Source: Flavobacteriales bacterium (GTDB lineage Bacteria; Bacteroidota; Bacteroidia; Flavobacteriales_D; Sanyastnellaceae). From it: a stretch of DNA of 64,000 nucleotides. The DNA is taken from assembly GCA_016722445.1 (NCBI GenBank), contig JADKIZ010000024.1:1-64000 (forward strand). The letters are read 5' to 3'. Below, piece by piece: positions 1 through 9,796 of the stretch. The notes under the pieces are model-generated. The model did not search any database and was not told the DNA's origin. It worked only from the letters and a program-made list of their open reading frames with translations. Position 1 is the first letter of the stretch. Each line of letters starts with the position of its first letter. The position numbers and the translations under genes were made by a program.

Positions 1-16
1 CCACTCCCTTACCGTT

Positions 17-553
17 TCATCCCTCTCCCGAAGATAATATTTCAACCTCCCTTTCTAATCCTGCAATTTTGGCTTCGAACATTTTTTGTTGGATGGGGTG
101 GGTGGCTTTCAATTCCGTAAGACAGCTTTCTTGTTTATTGGAAAGCAAGTTTTGTTGGTGTTCGCTGAAATTGGTATTCGCTGAAATGAGATAGGAGAGA
201 TGGTGGTAAGCCATGAGACTTTGATTATAGCTTGTTTTCATATCGTCTAAATCGCGTCGGAGTTTTTTGATCTGTAATCGCAGGCTCAATATGACTTCTT
301 CCTGCAAATCCAATATTTTTTCTGTAACTGCTGTAGGTGGGTCAGGATAACCGCCAGCAACATAAAACTCCTGGATCGCGTCGATCAAACTTTTGCGCAT
401 GGTGTTGATCTGTTGTTCTATATCTATGCTTGGCGATGAGCCGTTGTACAATATCTTGTGCATCCATGACCGATTTATTCCGAAGTATTCTCCCAATTCT
501 CGGGTGGACATGTTAAGATTCAGTTCTAAAAAATCAGTGGATTGCGAAGGCAT
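17..553 (-). CDS. Small HTH-like/coiled-coil protein of unknown function
   Basis: About 178 aa from the ATG at 553; a TTG at 577 in the same frame is a less likely start. Residues 16-40 (TRELGEYFGINRSWMHKIL) read like a helix-turn-helix, and the remainder is charged and helical with a probable coiled coil (LDLQEEVILSLRLQIKKLRRDL). No signal peptide. The gene is followed at 601-650 (upstream on its own strand) by a palindrome with four GGAAACAAA half-sites, which would suit autoregulation. Family not recognised; DNA binding is inferred from the helix pattern and the operator-like palindrome only. Confidence 0.5.
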   Translation of the reverse strand: MPSQSTDFLELNLNMSTRELGEYFGINRSWMHKILYNGSSPSIDIEQQINTMRKSLIDAIQEFYVAGGYPDPPTAVTEKILDLQEEVILSLRLQIKKLRRDLDDMKTSYNQSLMAYHHLSYLISANTNFSEHQQNLLSNKQESCLTELKATHPIQQKMFEAKIAGLEREVEILSSGEG

Positions 554-600
554 AAGGTTAAAGGTGTTTTGACACAATGGTTTTTTGTCTGTACGAATTA

Positions 601-650
601 AGGAAACAAATTTGAGGAAACAAAATTTTGTTTCCGCAAATTTGTTTCCT
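601..650. promoter_or_regulatory. 50-bp near-perfect palindrome with four half-sites
   Basis: The two 25-bp arms are inverted copies with one mismatched pair (615/636). Each arm carries two GGAAACAAA units, at 602-610 and 616-624 and inverted at 627-635 and 641-649. It lies 48-97 bp upstream of the ATG of the HTH-like gene, an expected position for an operator. There is no T-run on either side, so it is not an obvious intrinsic terminator. Operator function is an inference. Confidence 0.5.
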
Positions 651-1189
651 CTTTTGGCTCATCCTTTTACCAATACAATTCAATGGCCTCGTTTTAGTAC
701 TAGCCGGAAACACTGTTCAATCTGCGACACTATATATAGCGTAGCGGTGAGAAACTGACCGAATACGTTCACCCTTTTTCATGTCTCATGAGTTTTGTGT
801 TTGAAATCATATTTTTAATGAAGCATTCCAAATGCATATTCTCATCAATCATTTATTTGATTTTGATTGTCATCAAAGAAAAAAATCGATTTTTCGTGTT
901 CAATTTTCGTCTCAAAGAAAAAAAACGCATTTTTTTTCATGAAAAAAAGGGCAATTTTCGCGACAGATGAGAGAGGGGTCTCTTCATCTTCTGTATCGCT
1001 CGTCTGATCAATGTTTCTTGAAATTCAATCGTAAGAAAATGGGCTGTTTTTGGTCAATTTTCACGACAGATGAAAGCGAAAATCGACTTGATCTGGGGTT
1101 TGAAATTTTTACTCCTTTGTGCCATGAAATTTTTCAAACAGGAAATTTCATCCAAATTAAATTTTTTATTCACTAAATTTTTAAAAGTT
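651..1189. other. AT-rich intergenic region with short direct repeats
   Basis: No credible gene. The stretch is rich in A- and T-runs and carries a repeated block (CAATTTTCRCGACAGATGAR) near 951-972 and 1055-1074. The short open frames here are low-complexity (Phe/Lys/Ile) and unlikely to be real. It may hold promoters for the paralogous pair downstream. Confidence 0.5.
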
Positions 1190-1620
1190 ATGTTTAACGT
1201 ACAAATCTTAAACACGGTGTCAGACTGCGACACCATTCTTGCCGAGGCAGGAAAAATAAAGACCAGTCTTGAAATCAAAGTTGAATCGTTGACGCGCCAA
1301 ATGAACGGCTACAATGCAGAGTCCGCAACATTGCCAGCCCAACTTGTTGCGAAACAAGAAGAGCTTGTCAGCCTGACAGAGCAACTGCAAACTGATCTGT
1401 CACCTATTACGCGCAGAGAGGTGCAGAGGCTCAAAAACAAAGCTGAGATCCGTATCCGTGCCCTCATTGAGGAGATCGCCAGTGTTGGACCGGTAGGCTT
1501 CCTGATCAAGAGCAAGCAGCTTGACTATTTCCAGGAGATCTTGAACTGGTAAACACCATGATCACCGAGGTAACTGCACGCAAAGTGGAAATCGAAACAA
1601 TCAGCGCTAATGCCGCTTAA
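1190..1620 (+). CDS. Small coiled-coil protein, paralogue of the next gene (apparent frameshift)
   Basis: ATG at 1190 begins MFNVQILNTVSDCDTILAEA; an upstream in-frame extension to 1070 is low-complexity and rejected. The frame stops at 1552, but another frame runs on without a break (ELVNTMITEVTARKVEIE) to a TAA at 1620. Restoring one base near 1530-1545 gives about 143 aa, close to the 138 aa of the downstream paralogue. Both share an N-terminal T(V/I)xDCDx(L/I) motif followed by long helices. No signal peptide or membrane segment. Function unknown. Confidence 0.55.
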
Positions 1621-1661
1621 TTCAATCAATCAATTACAAACGTTTAAAAAAAAATAATACG

Positions 1662-2078
1662 ATGAATCACGATGTAAATAAACTGACAACTATTGCAGAC
1701 TGCGATAGTTTGATATCAAGCACAACCGAAGAATTGTCGAACCTGGGTTTCATGAGAACCAAACAAGAATTTCAAATCAGCAATGACGCGGAATTGTTGC
1801 AGGAAATTGACAGTGAAATCGCTGTGAAGCAACAGGCTTTGGTGAATCTGCAAAACCTCTTGCCAACCTTGCCTGAAGGTAAACGCAAGAACGATTGTCT
1901 GGATGATATCGCCAATACGGAAAACGATATCCTGACGCTGGAAATCCGAAAGTTGAGAAAGGGTAATATCCGCCAGTTCATGGAAGATTATGATCTTTTC
2001 AAAATCAACTCCAGGCAGATCAAATGTCAGGACTTCAAATCCCAGATCGAAACACGCAGAGGGCAAATTCCCTCATAA
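1662..2078 (+). CDS. Small coiled-coil protein, second paralogue
   Basis: 138 aa, ATG at 1662 after an A-rich leader. It begins MNHDVNKLTTIADCDSLIS, matching the TVSDCDTIL start of the gene upstream; the rest is charged and helical with leucine heptads (LLQEIDSEIAVKQQALVNL). No signal peptide. Tandem with its paralogue (41 bp after the repaired end) and closed by a strong terminator at 2121-2153, so the two probably form one transcription unit. Family not recognised. Confidence 0.55.
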   Translation: MNHDVNKLTTIADCDSLISSTTEELSNLGFMRTKQEFQISNDAELLQEIDSEIAVKQQALVNLQNLLPTLPEGKRKNDCLDDIANTENDILTLEIRKLRKGNIRQFMEDYDLFKINSRQIKCQDFKSQIETRRGQIPS

Positions 2079-2120
2079 AGTAAGACCTCTGAGGAGGTGA
2101 GATTGAGTATTCCATAGTGA

Positions 2121-2153
2121 ACCGGCTGTCCGAGAGGATGGCCGGTTTTTTTT
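2121..2153 (+). terminator. Intrinsic terminator after the coiled-coil pair
   Basis: An 11-bp stem (ACCGGC with GCCGGT, continued by TGTCC/GGATG with G-U pairs) closes on a GAGA tetraloop and is followed by eight Ts at 2146-2153. It lies 43 bp past the stop of the 138-aa gene. Confidence 0.85.
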
Positions 2154-2159
2154 GGCCTC

Positions 2160-2900
2160 ACCCCTAACCCCTCTCCAGAGGAGAGGGGGATGCCCTTCGA
2201 GCGAAATCACATTTTCCAGAATTAGAAAAATACTCGACCCCGCTGGGGTCGTTTGTCTTCGTTGTGAAATAAATGAAGACCATTAGGTTCCTCTCGGGTA
2301 CGCGATGGTTGTTTCGAGAAATGTTATGGTAAATACCTTTCCGATGAGCGATGTTTGTTGCGAGAAATTTTATAGTAGGTTCCTCTATGCGACGGGATGT
2401 TTGTTTCGACAAATGTTATGGTAGGTTCTCTCCGCTACGGGAAGAGGAATGACGAGCGTGGGGGGGGGTTAGCCGCCTTCGGCGGTCTGTGGGGGTGGTT
2501 GTGTCATATGTTATAGTAGGTTCCTCTCCGTTGCGCGAAGGTTGTTTCGACAAATGTTATGGTAGGTTCCTTTCCGATGAGCGATGTTTGTTTCGACAAA
2601 TGTTATGGTAGGTTCCTCTCCGCTACGCGAAGAGGAATGACGAGTGTTGGGAGGGCGTTTAGCCGCCTTCGGCGGTTTGCGGGGTTGGTTGTGTCATACG
2701 TTATTGTAAGTTCCTCTCCCGCTACGGGATGTTTGTTTCGAGAAATGTTATGGTAGGTTCCTCTCCGCTACGCGAAGAGGAATGACGAGCGTGGTGTGTT
2801 TAGCCGCCAAGGCGTCTGAGTATGATCCTTTGAAAAGGATCAAGTTGAGTTTGTTAGGGTGAAACGACAGATTGCTCGAAGTTCTCTTCATGTGATTTGT
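2160..2900. repeat. Gene-free tract of degenerate tandem repeats
   Basis: Roughly ten degenerate copies of a ~50-bp unit of the form GTAGGTTCCTCTCCG, then TTTGTTTCGA(C/G)AAATGTTATGG. Three copies carry a palindromic core, TTCCTCTCCGCTACGCGAAG followed by AGGAATGACGAG, near 2430, 2608 and 2752. Interspersed are hairpins TAGCCGCCTTCGGCGG at 2470 and 2660. The same core recurs on the opposite strand near 26.1 and 26.4 kb. Short open frames inside are repeat artefacts. Confidence 0.75.
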
Positions 2901-2920
2901 GGTAAAAAACAACAACTGAC

Positions 2921-3172
2921 TTAACCCTTCTTCACCGACTTTCTGGTGGTAGGTACTTTGAATGAACTTTCCTCGGTAATGACATAATCCTCACCCAAAG
3001 AATCTTCCAACTTAATGAGGTTTTTCGACTCACCCTCTACGAGAAGCATACGCGGAAAAACTGAGTCATCCACAATTTTCATTTTCAAAGGAGCCAGAAG
3101 GTCCGACATCTCATGTAGTGACATCGGATCTTCCGCATCCCCAGTAATTCTAATGATGTATCTTTTTCGCAT
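2921..3172 (-). CDS. 83-aa protein, possible I9 propeptide-like partner of the subtilase
   Basis: ATG at 3172 lies 7 bp past the subtilase stop, so the two are almost certainly co-transcribed. No signal peptide. The pattern reads as strand (RYIIRITG), helix (SLHEMSDLLAPL), two strands (MKIVDDSVFPRMLLVEG), helix (SKNLIKLEDSLG), strand (DYVITEE). That is the beta-alpha-beta-beta-alpha-beta order and length of subtilisin propeptides and free I9 inhibitors. The fold assignment comes from reading the pattern, not from a match. It could be a trans-acting chaperone or inhibitor of the protease, or an unrelated ferredoxin-like protein. Confidence 0.5.
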   Translation of the reverse strand: MRKRYIIRITGDAEDPMSLHEMSDLLAPLKMKIVDDSVFPRMLLVEGESKNLIKLEDSLGEDYVITEESSFKVPTTRKSVKKG

Positions 3173-3179
3173 GGAGAAT

Positions 3180-4714
3180 TTACTTCAACATTCCGTTGCC
3201 TTCAAAGGTAGGCGCGAATCCCATTGAAGATAAATTCTTTGCTAAAAATTGCATGATCGCTTCAGAACGCTTTTGGTTCCTCGGCATCTTCAGGATGTTT
3301 TTCTCTTGTGCCAGCAATCGCGCCGCCATGCCGGTTGCAGCCGGACAAGCCATAGATGTTCCGCTCATGATTCCGAATAAATCACCGGGTATCGTACTGA
3401 TGATGCCAACACCTGGGGCGGTGAGATCAACCTGTTCACCCACGTTTGAAAAATCCGCGATGTAATTCTTTTTGTCCTTGCCATAAGGACGAGCTTCTGA
3501 ACCCACGGACTCGGTGCCTTTAGGATAAGTGCCCTTTCTTCCAATAGCGCTCACGGCGACAGTCAGTGAATACGCAGCAGGAAATTCACAGGATCGCGTT
3601 CTTCATTCCCTGTTGCCGCAAAACAAATTGTTCCTTTGGAAAATGCATCTTTGATGGCACTCATGATGCCCTCATCAGAAACACTGCCATCCATTCCCAA
3701 ACTCATGTTGATGAGATCACAACCATCCGCAACCGCGCGGTCAATGGCTTTCATGATGGCAAAATTGCTTGCATCATCATTCTTGGGAAATACCCGATAA
3801 CTATAAATCGGCACACCCGGCGCCACACCATTCAAATCACCCTGAGCACCAATGATACCGGCAACGTGTGTACCGTGCATATCGCCATTGTCATGGTATT
3901 CGTCGCGGTGTTCTCCTTGCACCGTATTCTCACCACCTCGTATGTTCAAACAACGATGTGGGCCAGAGCCTGTGTCAATCACCCCAACTTTGATCGAATT
4001 GTAATCAGGCTGGGTTTTACTATGGTAAAAATGACGCAATGCATCTTTGAACTTTAGGTCGATAGAGGGAAGCTTGTAAGTCTTTTCTTTCGTAGTGATG
4101 GTCACATTCTTTTTGAGCAATGGCCAATAGGTGTGATCAGTATATACATAAAGCCGCTGAATTTTTGTTCCGCGCAGCGACAACTTCACCACACCCGAAG
4201 CGTTGGTTTTACCGTCCGCACCGACTCTATTTTTGAAATCTGTAAAGGCGACAACGATCAACCCTTTGAGCGGTTCGCCATTTTCTTCCGAGACATATTT
4301 CATGGATACCGACTTCGCTGCCGTAGTTCTGGTTGACTTCTTCCCAACAGAAGATTTTCTACCGGAACCACCTTTGTTGATCATCGGCATGAAAAGGGAT
4401 TTCTTGTAAAACACTTCGGGAATGATCCGCAAACCAGGTTGTGAAAACCTCAATTGCGATACCTGATCCGTTGAAATGCTCACCAGTTTAGCGCCGTTCT
4501 CATGAATGGAGTCGATCACTTTCAAGTCCATACCCGGACGTTGCATTTGAGTAGACACACGCACCGATCTCGCGACCGAAGCACGAATTCCAATCTGAGG
4601 CTGATGACTAGCAAGGTTCGTAAGGAAATTTGTTGCCGACGGACTGATTTCATCAGTGGCTGCAAGAGTAGATGCCGGCAATAGAATAAAGTTTTTTTGT
4701 TTGGTTTGTGCCAT
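3180..4714 (-). CDS. Subtilisin-like serine protease (S8), one apparent frameshift
   Basis: About 511 aa after restoring one C in the run at about 3577-3578: the reading frame ends in ...DPVNFLLRIH, while the adjacent frame continues AAYSLTVAVSAIGRKG. The catalytic triad is visible: Asp in VGVIDTGSG, His in HGTHVAG, Ser in IMSGTSMACP. Before the peptidase are a ~120-residue N-terminal region, a basic linker (GRKSSVGKKSTRTTAAK) and a beta-sandwich-like segment (EPLKGLIVVAFTDF...), possibly Ig-like. No Sec signal peptide, unusual for S8 enzymes; it may act in the cytoplasm or leave by a specialised secretion system. The 83-aa partner gene follows directly. Confidence 0.85.
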
Positions 4715-5187
4715 GGGGATTAGTTTGTTCCAAACGTAATTTGAAAATCATGATGGTTCGTGTCTATACTATTATTTAATGAAAAATTTTAAAATCGCCA
4801 TGACGTCCTACATCATCAATTCACTTCAAACCATATCTATCAGCGATTTCACCGTGGAAGTTCAATAATGATGAATTTTATTTTTTCAGTCATTTCACCC
4901 AACACTTTGAAGTGATCTAACTCTTTTATATCCATTCCCCTCATCATAATTTTACATGATAAAATAGCACACATTTTCAATCATACCCATGGTATTGGGT
5001 ATTAGGTATTAGGTATTAGGTATTATGACCGCGAAAGGAAGTGAATTGGCCATCTCAATACTCAATACTCAATACTCAATACTCACGACTAAGTACTTCA
5101 TACTTCATAATTCATAACTCATAATTCATACTTCATACTTCATACTTCATAATTCATACTTCATAATTCATAATTCATAATTCCCCA
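4715..5187. repeat. Three families of 7-bp tandem repeats
   Basis: GGTATTA-type heptamers (five units, 4991-5025), AATACTC-type (four units, 5057-5085) and TTCATAA/TTCATAC-type (about a dozen units, 5095-5183). The first two are roughly inverse complements, so they could pair around a ~30-nt loop. The third array ends 5 bp before the ATG at 5188. TTCATA arrays recur at 6879-6960 and 50893-50938. No gene is seen here. Confidence 0.8.
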
Positions 5188-5757
5188 ATGACCCCCCCCT
5201 CAACCCCCCGTCTCAGCAGAGAAGAACTGCATATCAAGCTGGCAAGCTATAAAATTGACCGCAAAAAATATCCGTTGATTGTTGTAGGCATTCGCGGTTA
5301 TTATTTGAATACGTTAGGTGCCAAAGGCAAAAATGACCGCAACATTTATGACGATGCCATCTTCTTGGATACAGACAACGTTACCGCCGCATTCAATGCG
5401 AATACAGATCCATCCGTTGCCAGAAAGGGCATAGCTGTTTTGCAGCCTGGAATCTATTATGCTCACAAATTCGCTACACATAACGGAAGACAATGAAGTT
5501 ACCCTGCAATTTGTCAACGGCTCGGTAAGGTGAAAATCATCAGAGATGGCGAGACCCGAGTACAAGAAGGAAGCAACTTTGGTATCAATATTCACCGCGG
5601 CGGTAGAACGACTACGAGCAGTGAAGGATGTCAAACCATTCCACCAGACCAATGGACAGGCTTCTATGAATTGGCGAAATCAGAAGCCAGGAGAATTTAT
5701 GGTGACCAATGGAATAAGGTGGTGATACCTTACATCTTAATAGATGAATTGGGTTGA
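5188..5757 (+). CDS. L,D-transpeptidase-like / peptidoglycan-active protein (apparent frameshifts)
   Basis: About 189 aa. The N-terminal part (KYPLIVVGIRGYYLNTLGAK) and C-terminal part (NFGINIHRGG then SSEGCQTIPPDQW) share a frame. Between about 5470 and 5531 the coding signal moves to another frame (ITEDNEVTLQFVNGSVR), so two compensating indels are likely. The His...Ser-x-Gly-Cys pattern resembles the YkuD L,D-transpeptidase active site, which would put the target in peptidoglycan. No signal peptide; such signal-less proteins are often phage or contractile-system effectors. Function inferred from the motif; family not certain. Confidence 0.5.
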
Positions 5758-5868
5758 TACGCCGAGATAAGGTTGCGATTTTATTTTTGAATGAATAGCT
5801 TAAGGACCGTTATCTAACGGTTGCGTCATATCAAATCGTCTTATATTTTTGATCAAAAGAAAATCACC

Positions 5869-6844
5869 ATGGCCTCAACTAAACCTGCCGGATATGATCC
5901 GGCATTTCTCGGACAAAATCTCACATTGCCGAAACCCAGCGCAACGCTGAAAAAGAAATTGGCGCCGCTGAAAAACACGACCAAGACCGAGTTGACCTAC
6001 ACCCACTTCAGTTGTTTCGTTCACAAGGAAAGGAATTGCCCTTGTTCACCGCGGTGAATATCAATGGTGCGGAACACAATGCAGAAGAAAGAGCCGATAC
6101 GGATGATTGGAACTACGATAGCCGCATGTTGAAGGAATATCAAATTGGGGAAGAACTATATGGCAAGGATGAAAACACCTTCGACCGAGGTCACATGGTG
6201 CGGAGAATTGATCCCGCTTGGGGAAATAAAACGACAGTACAAAAAGCTGATAAGGATACATTTCACTATACCAATGTGCCCCACAGCATCTGAAATTGAA
6301 TCGCAAGATTTGGCAAGAACTTGAAAGACATGTGCTCGAACATGGTTCGAAAAACGGCAAGGTTAATATCAGTGTGTTTACCGGACCCGTGTTGAGCGAT
6401 AACGATCTTCCTTTCAAAAATCTCATAGCAGGATCAGAAGTAAAAATTCCAGTATTGTATTGGAAGGTGATTGTCTGGAAAAAAGATTCAGATGATAAAA
6501 TGTATGCAGTAGGATTTATGCAGAGCCAGTGGCAATGGATCAAAACCAAACTGATGAAACCAGCTGCAGCACGTTTCGCACTGACGAGCACGAGGTATAC
6601 AGAAGATTTTTTTGAGCACCTCGAATTCAAAAATGACAAAACCTATCAAGTGAGCATAGCGGAGATTGAAAAAGCCACCGGATTGAAATTCGGATGGAAA
6701 AATGTAAAATATCCCTATAAGGCAAAATCCCTCAGAGCCATCACCGGACGCACCGTAAAACCACGAGCTGCAACTTCTGGAACAAGAAACCTGATTGGTG
6801 CACCATCAAAGCCCCAAACCAAACTGACAAATGTTGTTCTATAA
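5869..6844 (+). CDS. DNA/RNA non-specific endonuclease (NUC family), apparent frameshifts
   Basis: Start ATG at 5869 (MASTKPAG). About 325 aa after restoring single bases near 6010-6020 and 6275-6290. The first break separates LTYTHF from RSQGKELPLFTAVNINGAEH, the second separates FHYTNVP from LNRKIWQELERHV. The NUC signature DRGHMVRR lies at about residues 107-114, with the catalytic His, and NVxxQ plus NRKIWQ follow as in Serratia-type nucleases. The C-terminal ~50 residues are basic. No signal peptide. Both lesions leave long conserved coding on either side, so sequencing error is more likely than decay. Confidence 0.8.
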
Positions 6845-6962
6845 AAAATACCATCCCTCATCATCGCCACCACCCTCAATTCATACTTCACAATTCACAA
6901 TTCATAATTCATAATTCATACTTCATAATTCATAATTCATAATTCATAATTCATAATTCAAT
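6845..6962. repeat. TTCATAA heptamer array upstream of the helical-repeat gene
   Basis: Ten or so units of AATTCAT/ACTTCAT fill 6879-6960 and end at the TTG start codon of the next gene, so the array occupies its whole leader. A slip of one unit would move the promoter-to-start distance by 7 bp. Confidence 0.75.
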
Positions 6963-8521
6963 TTGGAATTACTCGAACAAACCATACTCAACCTCACCGA
7001 AAAAGAAATCAAATCCTTTCGGCTATCCATGCAAGGCGTTTCGACGCTGGAGAAGCACCGTCAGCTTTTTGATTACCTTATCAGTGATAGAGAATGGAAG
7101 GATGGAGAATTATGCAAGAAAATTTATGGTGACCAGGACACAGGGAAATACTATTCCCTCAGGAAGAGGCTTTATGAAAGACTCACCCATTTTTTAATGG
7201 ATGAGTTGAATGACAGTTCAACCGAAGGAGATGGATATATACATGGATTGGTAACGCTTTCATCCACCATGTTGCGTAGACGTTGTTATGATGTGGCCTA
7301 TGATCATCTCTGTCAGGCCAGGAGGATGGGAGAACTTTCACATCAATATGAGTTACTTCAGATCATATATAGAAACATTCTCGCTCATGCAGATGTATTT
7401 AATGAAGACCTAGATACGTTGGTGACCTTATCCGAAGAAAACCTGCGAAACCTCACCATCACAACGCGGCTTGACAATGAGTTTGCGCGCATCAAATCCA
7501 AACTCAAGGAGTTTAAGAAGATGGGCAAACATTTCGAAACACATGAAGCTGTGAGAGAGGTATTGAACAGTCAGAACTTTATCCAAAAAAAATACTATAA
7601 CAATCCTGCCTTTGTGCTGCGCCTGATGGAATTGGTTCGCAGCATTGTGATGACCACCAAAGAATACCATTTACTCAAACCTTTTCTCCTGCGCAGCTAT
7701 GCCCAACTAGAGCGGCACGATGCATTCAGAGGCAGTCATCAATCCTTGCGAAGCGATTTTCAGTATTTGATTGCCCATATCCATTACCGCACGCGCGACA
7801 ATGCAAAAGCTATTGGCATGCTGCAGGAACTAAAGAAGTCCTTGACTTTGGAGGTCAGGACCAAACACCCACTATTGGCTAAGGCGATCTCCCTAGAGGC
7901 AAGTGTCATGTTTTATACAGGGAACATCACTGAGTCGATCCAGTTGATACAGCGGTTTCAAAAACAATTTCATCCCATGGTCTCCCACAGAGAATGGCTG
8001 AATATGGAATTGAATCTATCGGTATTTACTTTTTTCACCAACGACCTATAAAAAGGCCAATCGATTGTTGCAGCAATTGCCCCAACGCACCAAAACCATG
8101 GAAGCAGAGATGGGGAAGGAGTGGTTTTTTCAAAAAAGAATTGATTGAAGTAATATTTCAATATGAATTGGGCAAGGTAGATATGGCAGAGCAAAGGCTT
8201 AAATCCATCCGCAAACAATATTCGGATTTTTTATCCCTCGAACGTAACCAGCGCATTGGGAAATTCATGGAGTTCATTTTGTATTTTTTCAATTACCCTG
8301 AGCATATTCAATCCGATATATTCAAAGAACGAGTGATTCAATCGAACATCCGACAGGATGCACAAACAGAAGATGTTCAGGCTATTCTGTTTTTCTGTTG
8401 GCTACGCAGCAAGATGATCGGTCGCGAGTGTTATGAAGTGTTGTTGGAATTGGTGAGGGATTTTGTGAGTGCGGCGGGGATGGCTGTGGTGCAGGAGGTG
8501 GAAAGTAATATTCAAATTTAG
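6963..8521 (+). CDS. Helical-repeat (TPR-like) protein, two apparent frameshifts
   Basis: TTG start at 6963 (ELLEQTILNLTEKEIKSF). Removing one C near 8046 and one T from the T-run near 8126-8131 gives a continuous 518-aa protein: the frame passes from FTFFTND through KKANRLLQQLPQR to FFKKELIEVIFQYELGK. It is rich in helices with TPR-like spacing and has no signal peptide or membrane segment. Similar long helical proteins of unknown role occur in Bacteroidota. Pieces of its 3' end (8253-8270, 8333-8345, 8428-8449) reappear in the patchwork pseudogene at 14.7-15.0 kb. Confidence 0.6.
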
Positions 8522-8942
8522 AATTGGAGGGTGTTGAGATGTCGGCTCACTCAAATTCTTTGTAATTGTAATGGGGCAAATTCAACGAAGTTGAGTATTC
8601 CATTTCGTTTTGAATATTGTGCTATGTATTACTTGAATTGTTTATTAAAATTTAATCCACAAAATATAAAAAGAATTTTGAACATATTTAATTGCATTTA
8701 TATTTGACCGATTTATTATTCAATCAGTAAGAGTATAGCCAGATATACACTTATGATTCTAAAGTGCACTATGACCGTTGTTCAAGATTCTGGAAAGTGA
8801 GAGATTTAAGGGTGATCATAAATTGTAATTAGGTTATTTGAACTAACTAGTTAGTTCGGTGATCTCGTATGGTCTATAATATGACCTAATCGTTTTGGCA
8901 TTATACCTCATTCATGTAACTAATTCTTAATAATCAAATAAA
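8522..8942 (+). promoter_or_regulatory. Leader of the effector island with an 18-bp perfect palindrome
   Basis: No gene. GAACTAACTAGTTAGTTC at 8840-8857 is a perfect palindrome 86 bp before the first gene of the island. Beyond it, GGTCTATAATATGACC (8871-8886) is a second, imperfect palindrome containing a TATAAT-like box. The arrangement fits an operator beside a promoter for the gene set 8943-14088; regulation is inferred. Confidence 0.4.
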
Positions 8943-9722
8943 ATGGCTCAAAAAGACACCCATCGCTTAGGTGACAAAACAACCGCGCGAAAAATTGAAA
9001 CTGACGATTTCGACCAACCCGAAATTCATCTCGGTCAAAGAAATTTGGAAACATTTCACAACGGTATTGCCGAAGAGATTAAGGCTCTGGCAGAAGGAAT
9101 TGAAGCAAATGTTCGAAAGAAATTAAAGCTTGGCCGCAAAGAAATGGGAATAGAACAAATCGCAGTCATGTTTGAAGAACTAACAGAACATGATGTGAAA
9201 GTTTCGCATCGAAAAGAGGATCAAATGAAAGATCATTTACCTCAGATAAATCAACTGCAAAAAACGTATAAGCATACAGAAAGTAAGGCAGAGAATGCTT
9301 TCGAGATCGCAAAAGTGAATTGTGAAGCCAAACTTGATATTGCAAGTACGAATTGGCTACTGGCATGTGAAGGATACGAAAGTGATTCGAAATATGCTTC
9401 TTCTATTTTACAATCTGCATTGCAACAAGCGATGCACAAAAGGCCATTGCCATCAGCATCTAAGGACGATCAACAACCGCACAGCATTTCACGAGAAATC
9501 AAACTGACAGCACATGCTTTGGAGGTTTCGAAGTGCCTCGACACTTATGAGAAATCGATGGTAAAGGCGCTGGGAGATTTAACAAAGGCGTTGAATGGCC
9601 TTATTTCGGAAATAAATAATGCATGGAGTGCTCTAGCTCAGAGTGAGACAAAGCTGATTACCGATAAAATGCAAGCCCTGTCAACCTTTTGGACAGCGGT
9701 AGATAATACATTGAAGAAATAA
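8943..9722 (+). CDS. Helical protein of unknown function, first gene of the effector island
   Basis: 259 aa, soluble, no signal peptide. Largely helical with charged repeats (LEVSKCLDTYEKSMVKALGDL) and a Pro-rich break near residues 160-175. No catalytic motif and no hydrophobic hairpin of the kind seen in alpha pore-forming toxins. It is followed after 74 bp by 9797, and the next genes are all on the same strand with gaps of 55-121 bp, which suggests one operon. Not recognised. Confidence 0.55.
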   Translation: MAQKDTHRLGDKTTARKIETDDFDQPEIHLGQRNLETFHNGIAEEIKALAEGIEANVRKKLKLGRKEMGIEQIAVMFEELTEHDVKVSHRKEDQMKDHLPQINQLQKTYKHTESKAENAFEIAKVNCEAKLDIASTNWLLACEGYESDSKYASSILQSALQQAMHKRPLPSASKDDQQPHSISREIKLTAHALEVSKCLDTYEKSMVKALGDLTKALNGLISEINNAWSALAQSETKLITDKMQALSTFWTAVDNTLKK

Positions 9723-9796
9723 CATTGTCTCAGTGTAATATCTATACAATAGAAAGAAAGAATCAATAAACACTATTCTAAAAACAATTAAGCGAT

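Noticed and set aside
788..1176. Two short plus-strand open frames
   Set aside because: Low-complexity Phe/Lys/Ile translations of an A/T-run region with no plausible start context.
6963..8521. Two overlapping genes (6963-8051 and 7994-8521)
   Set aside because: Coding character passes through three frames in order, and removing one C and one T gives a single continuous protein.
8943..9722. Alpha pore-forming toxin component
   Set aside because: Helical but without the hydrophobic hairpin expected for membrane insertion.
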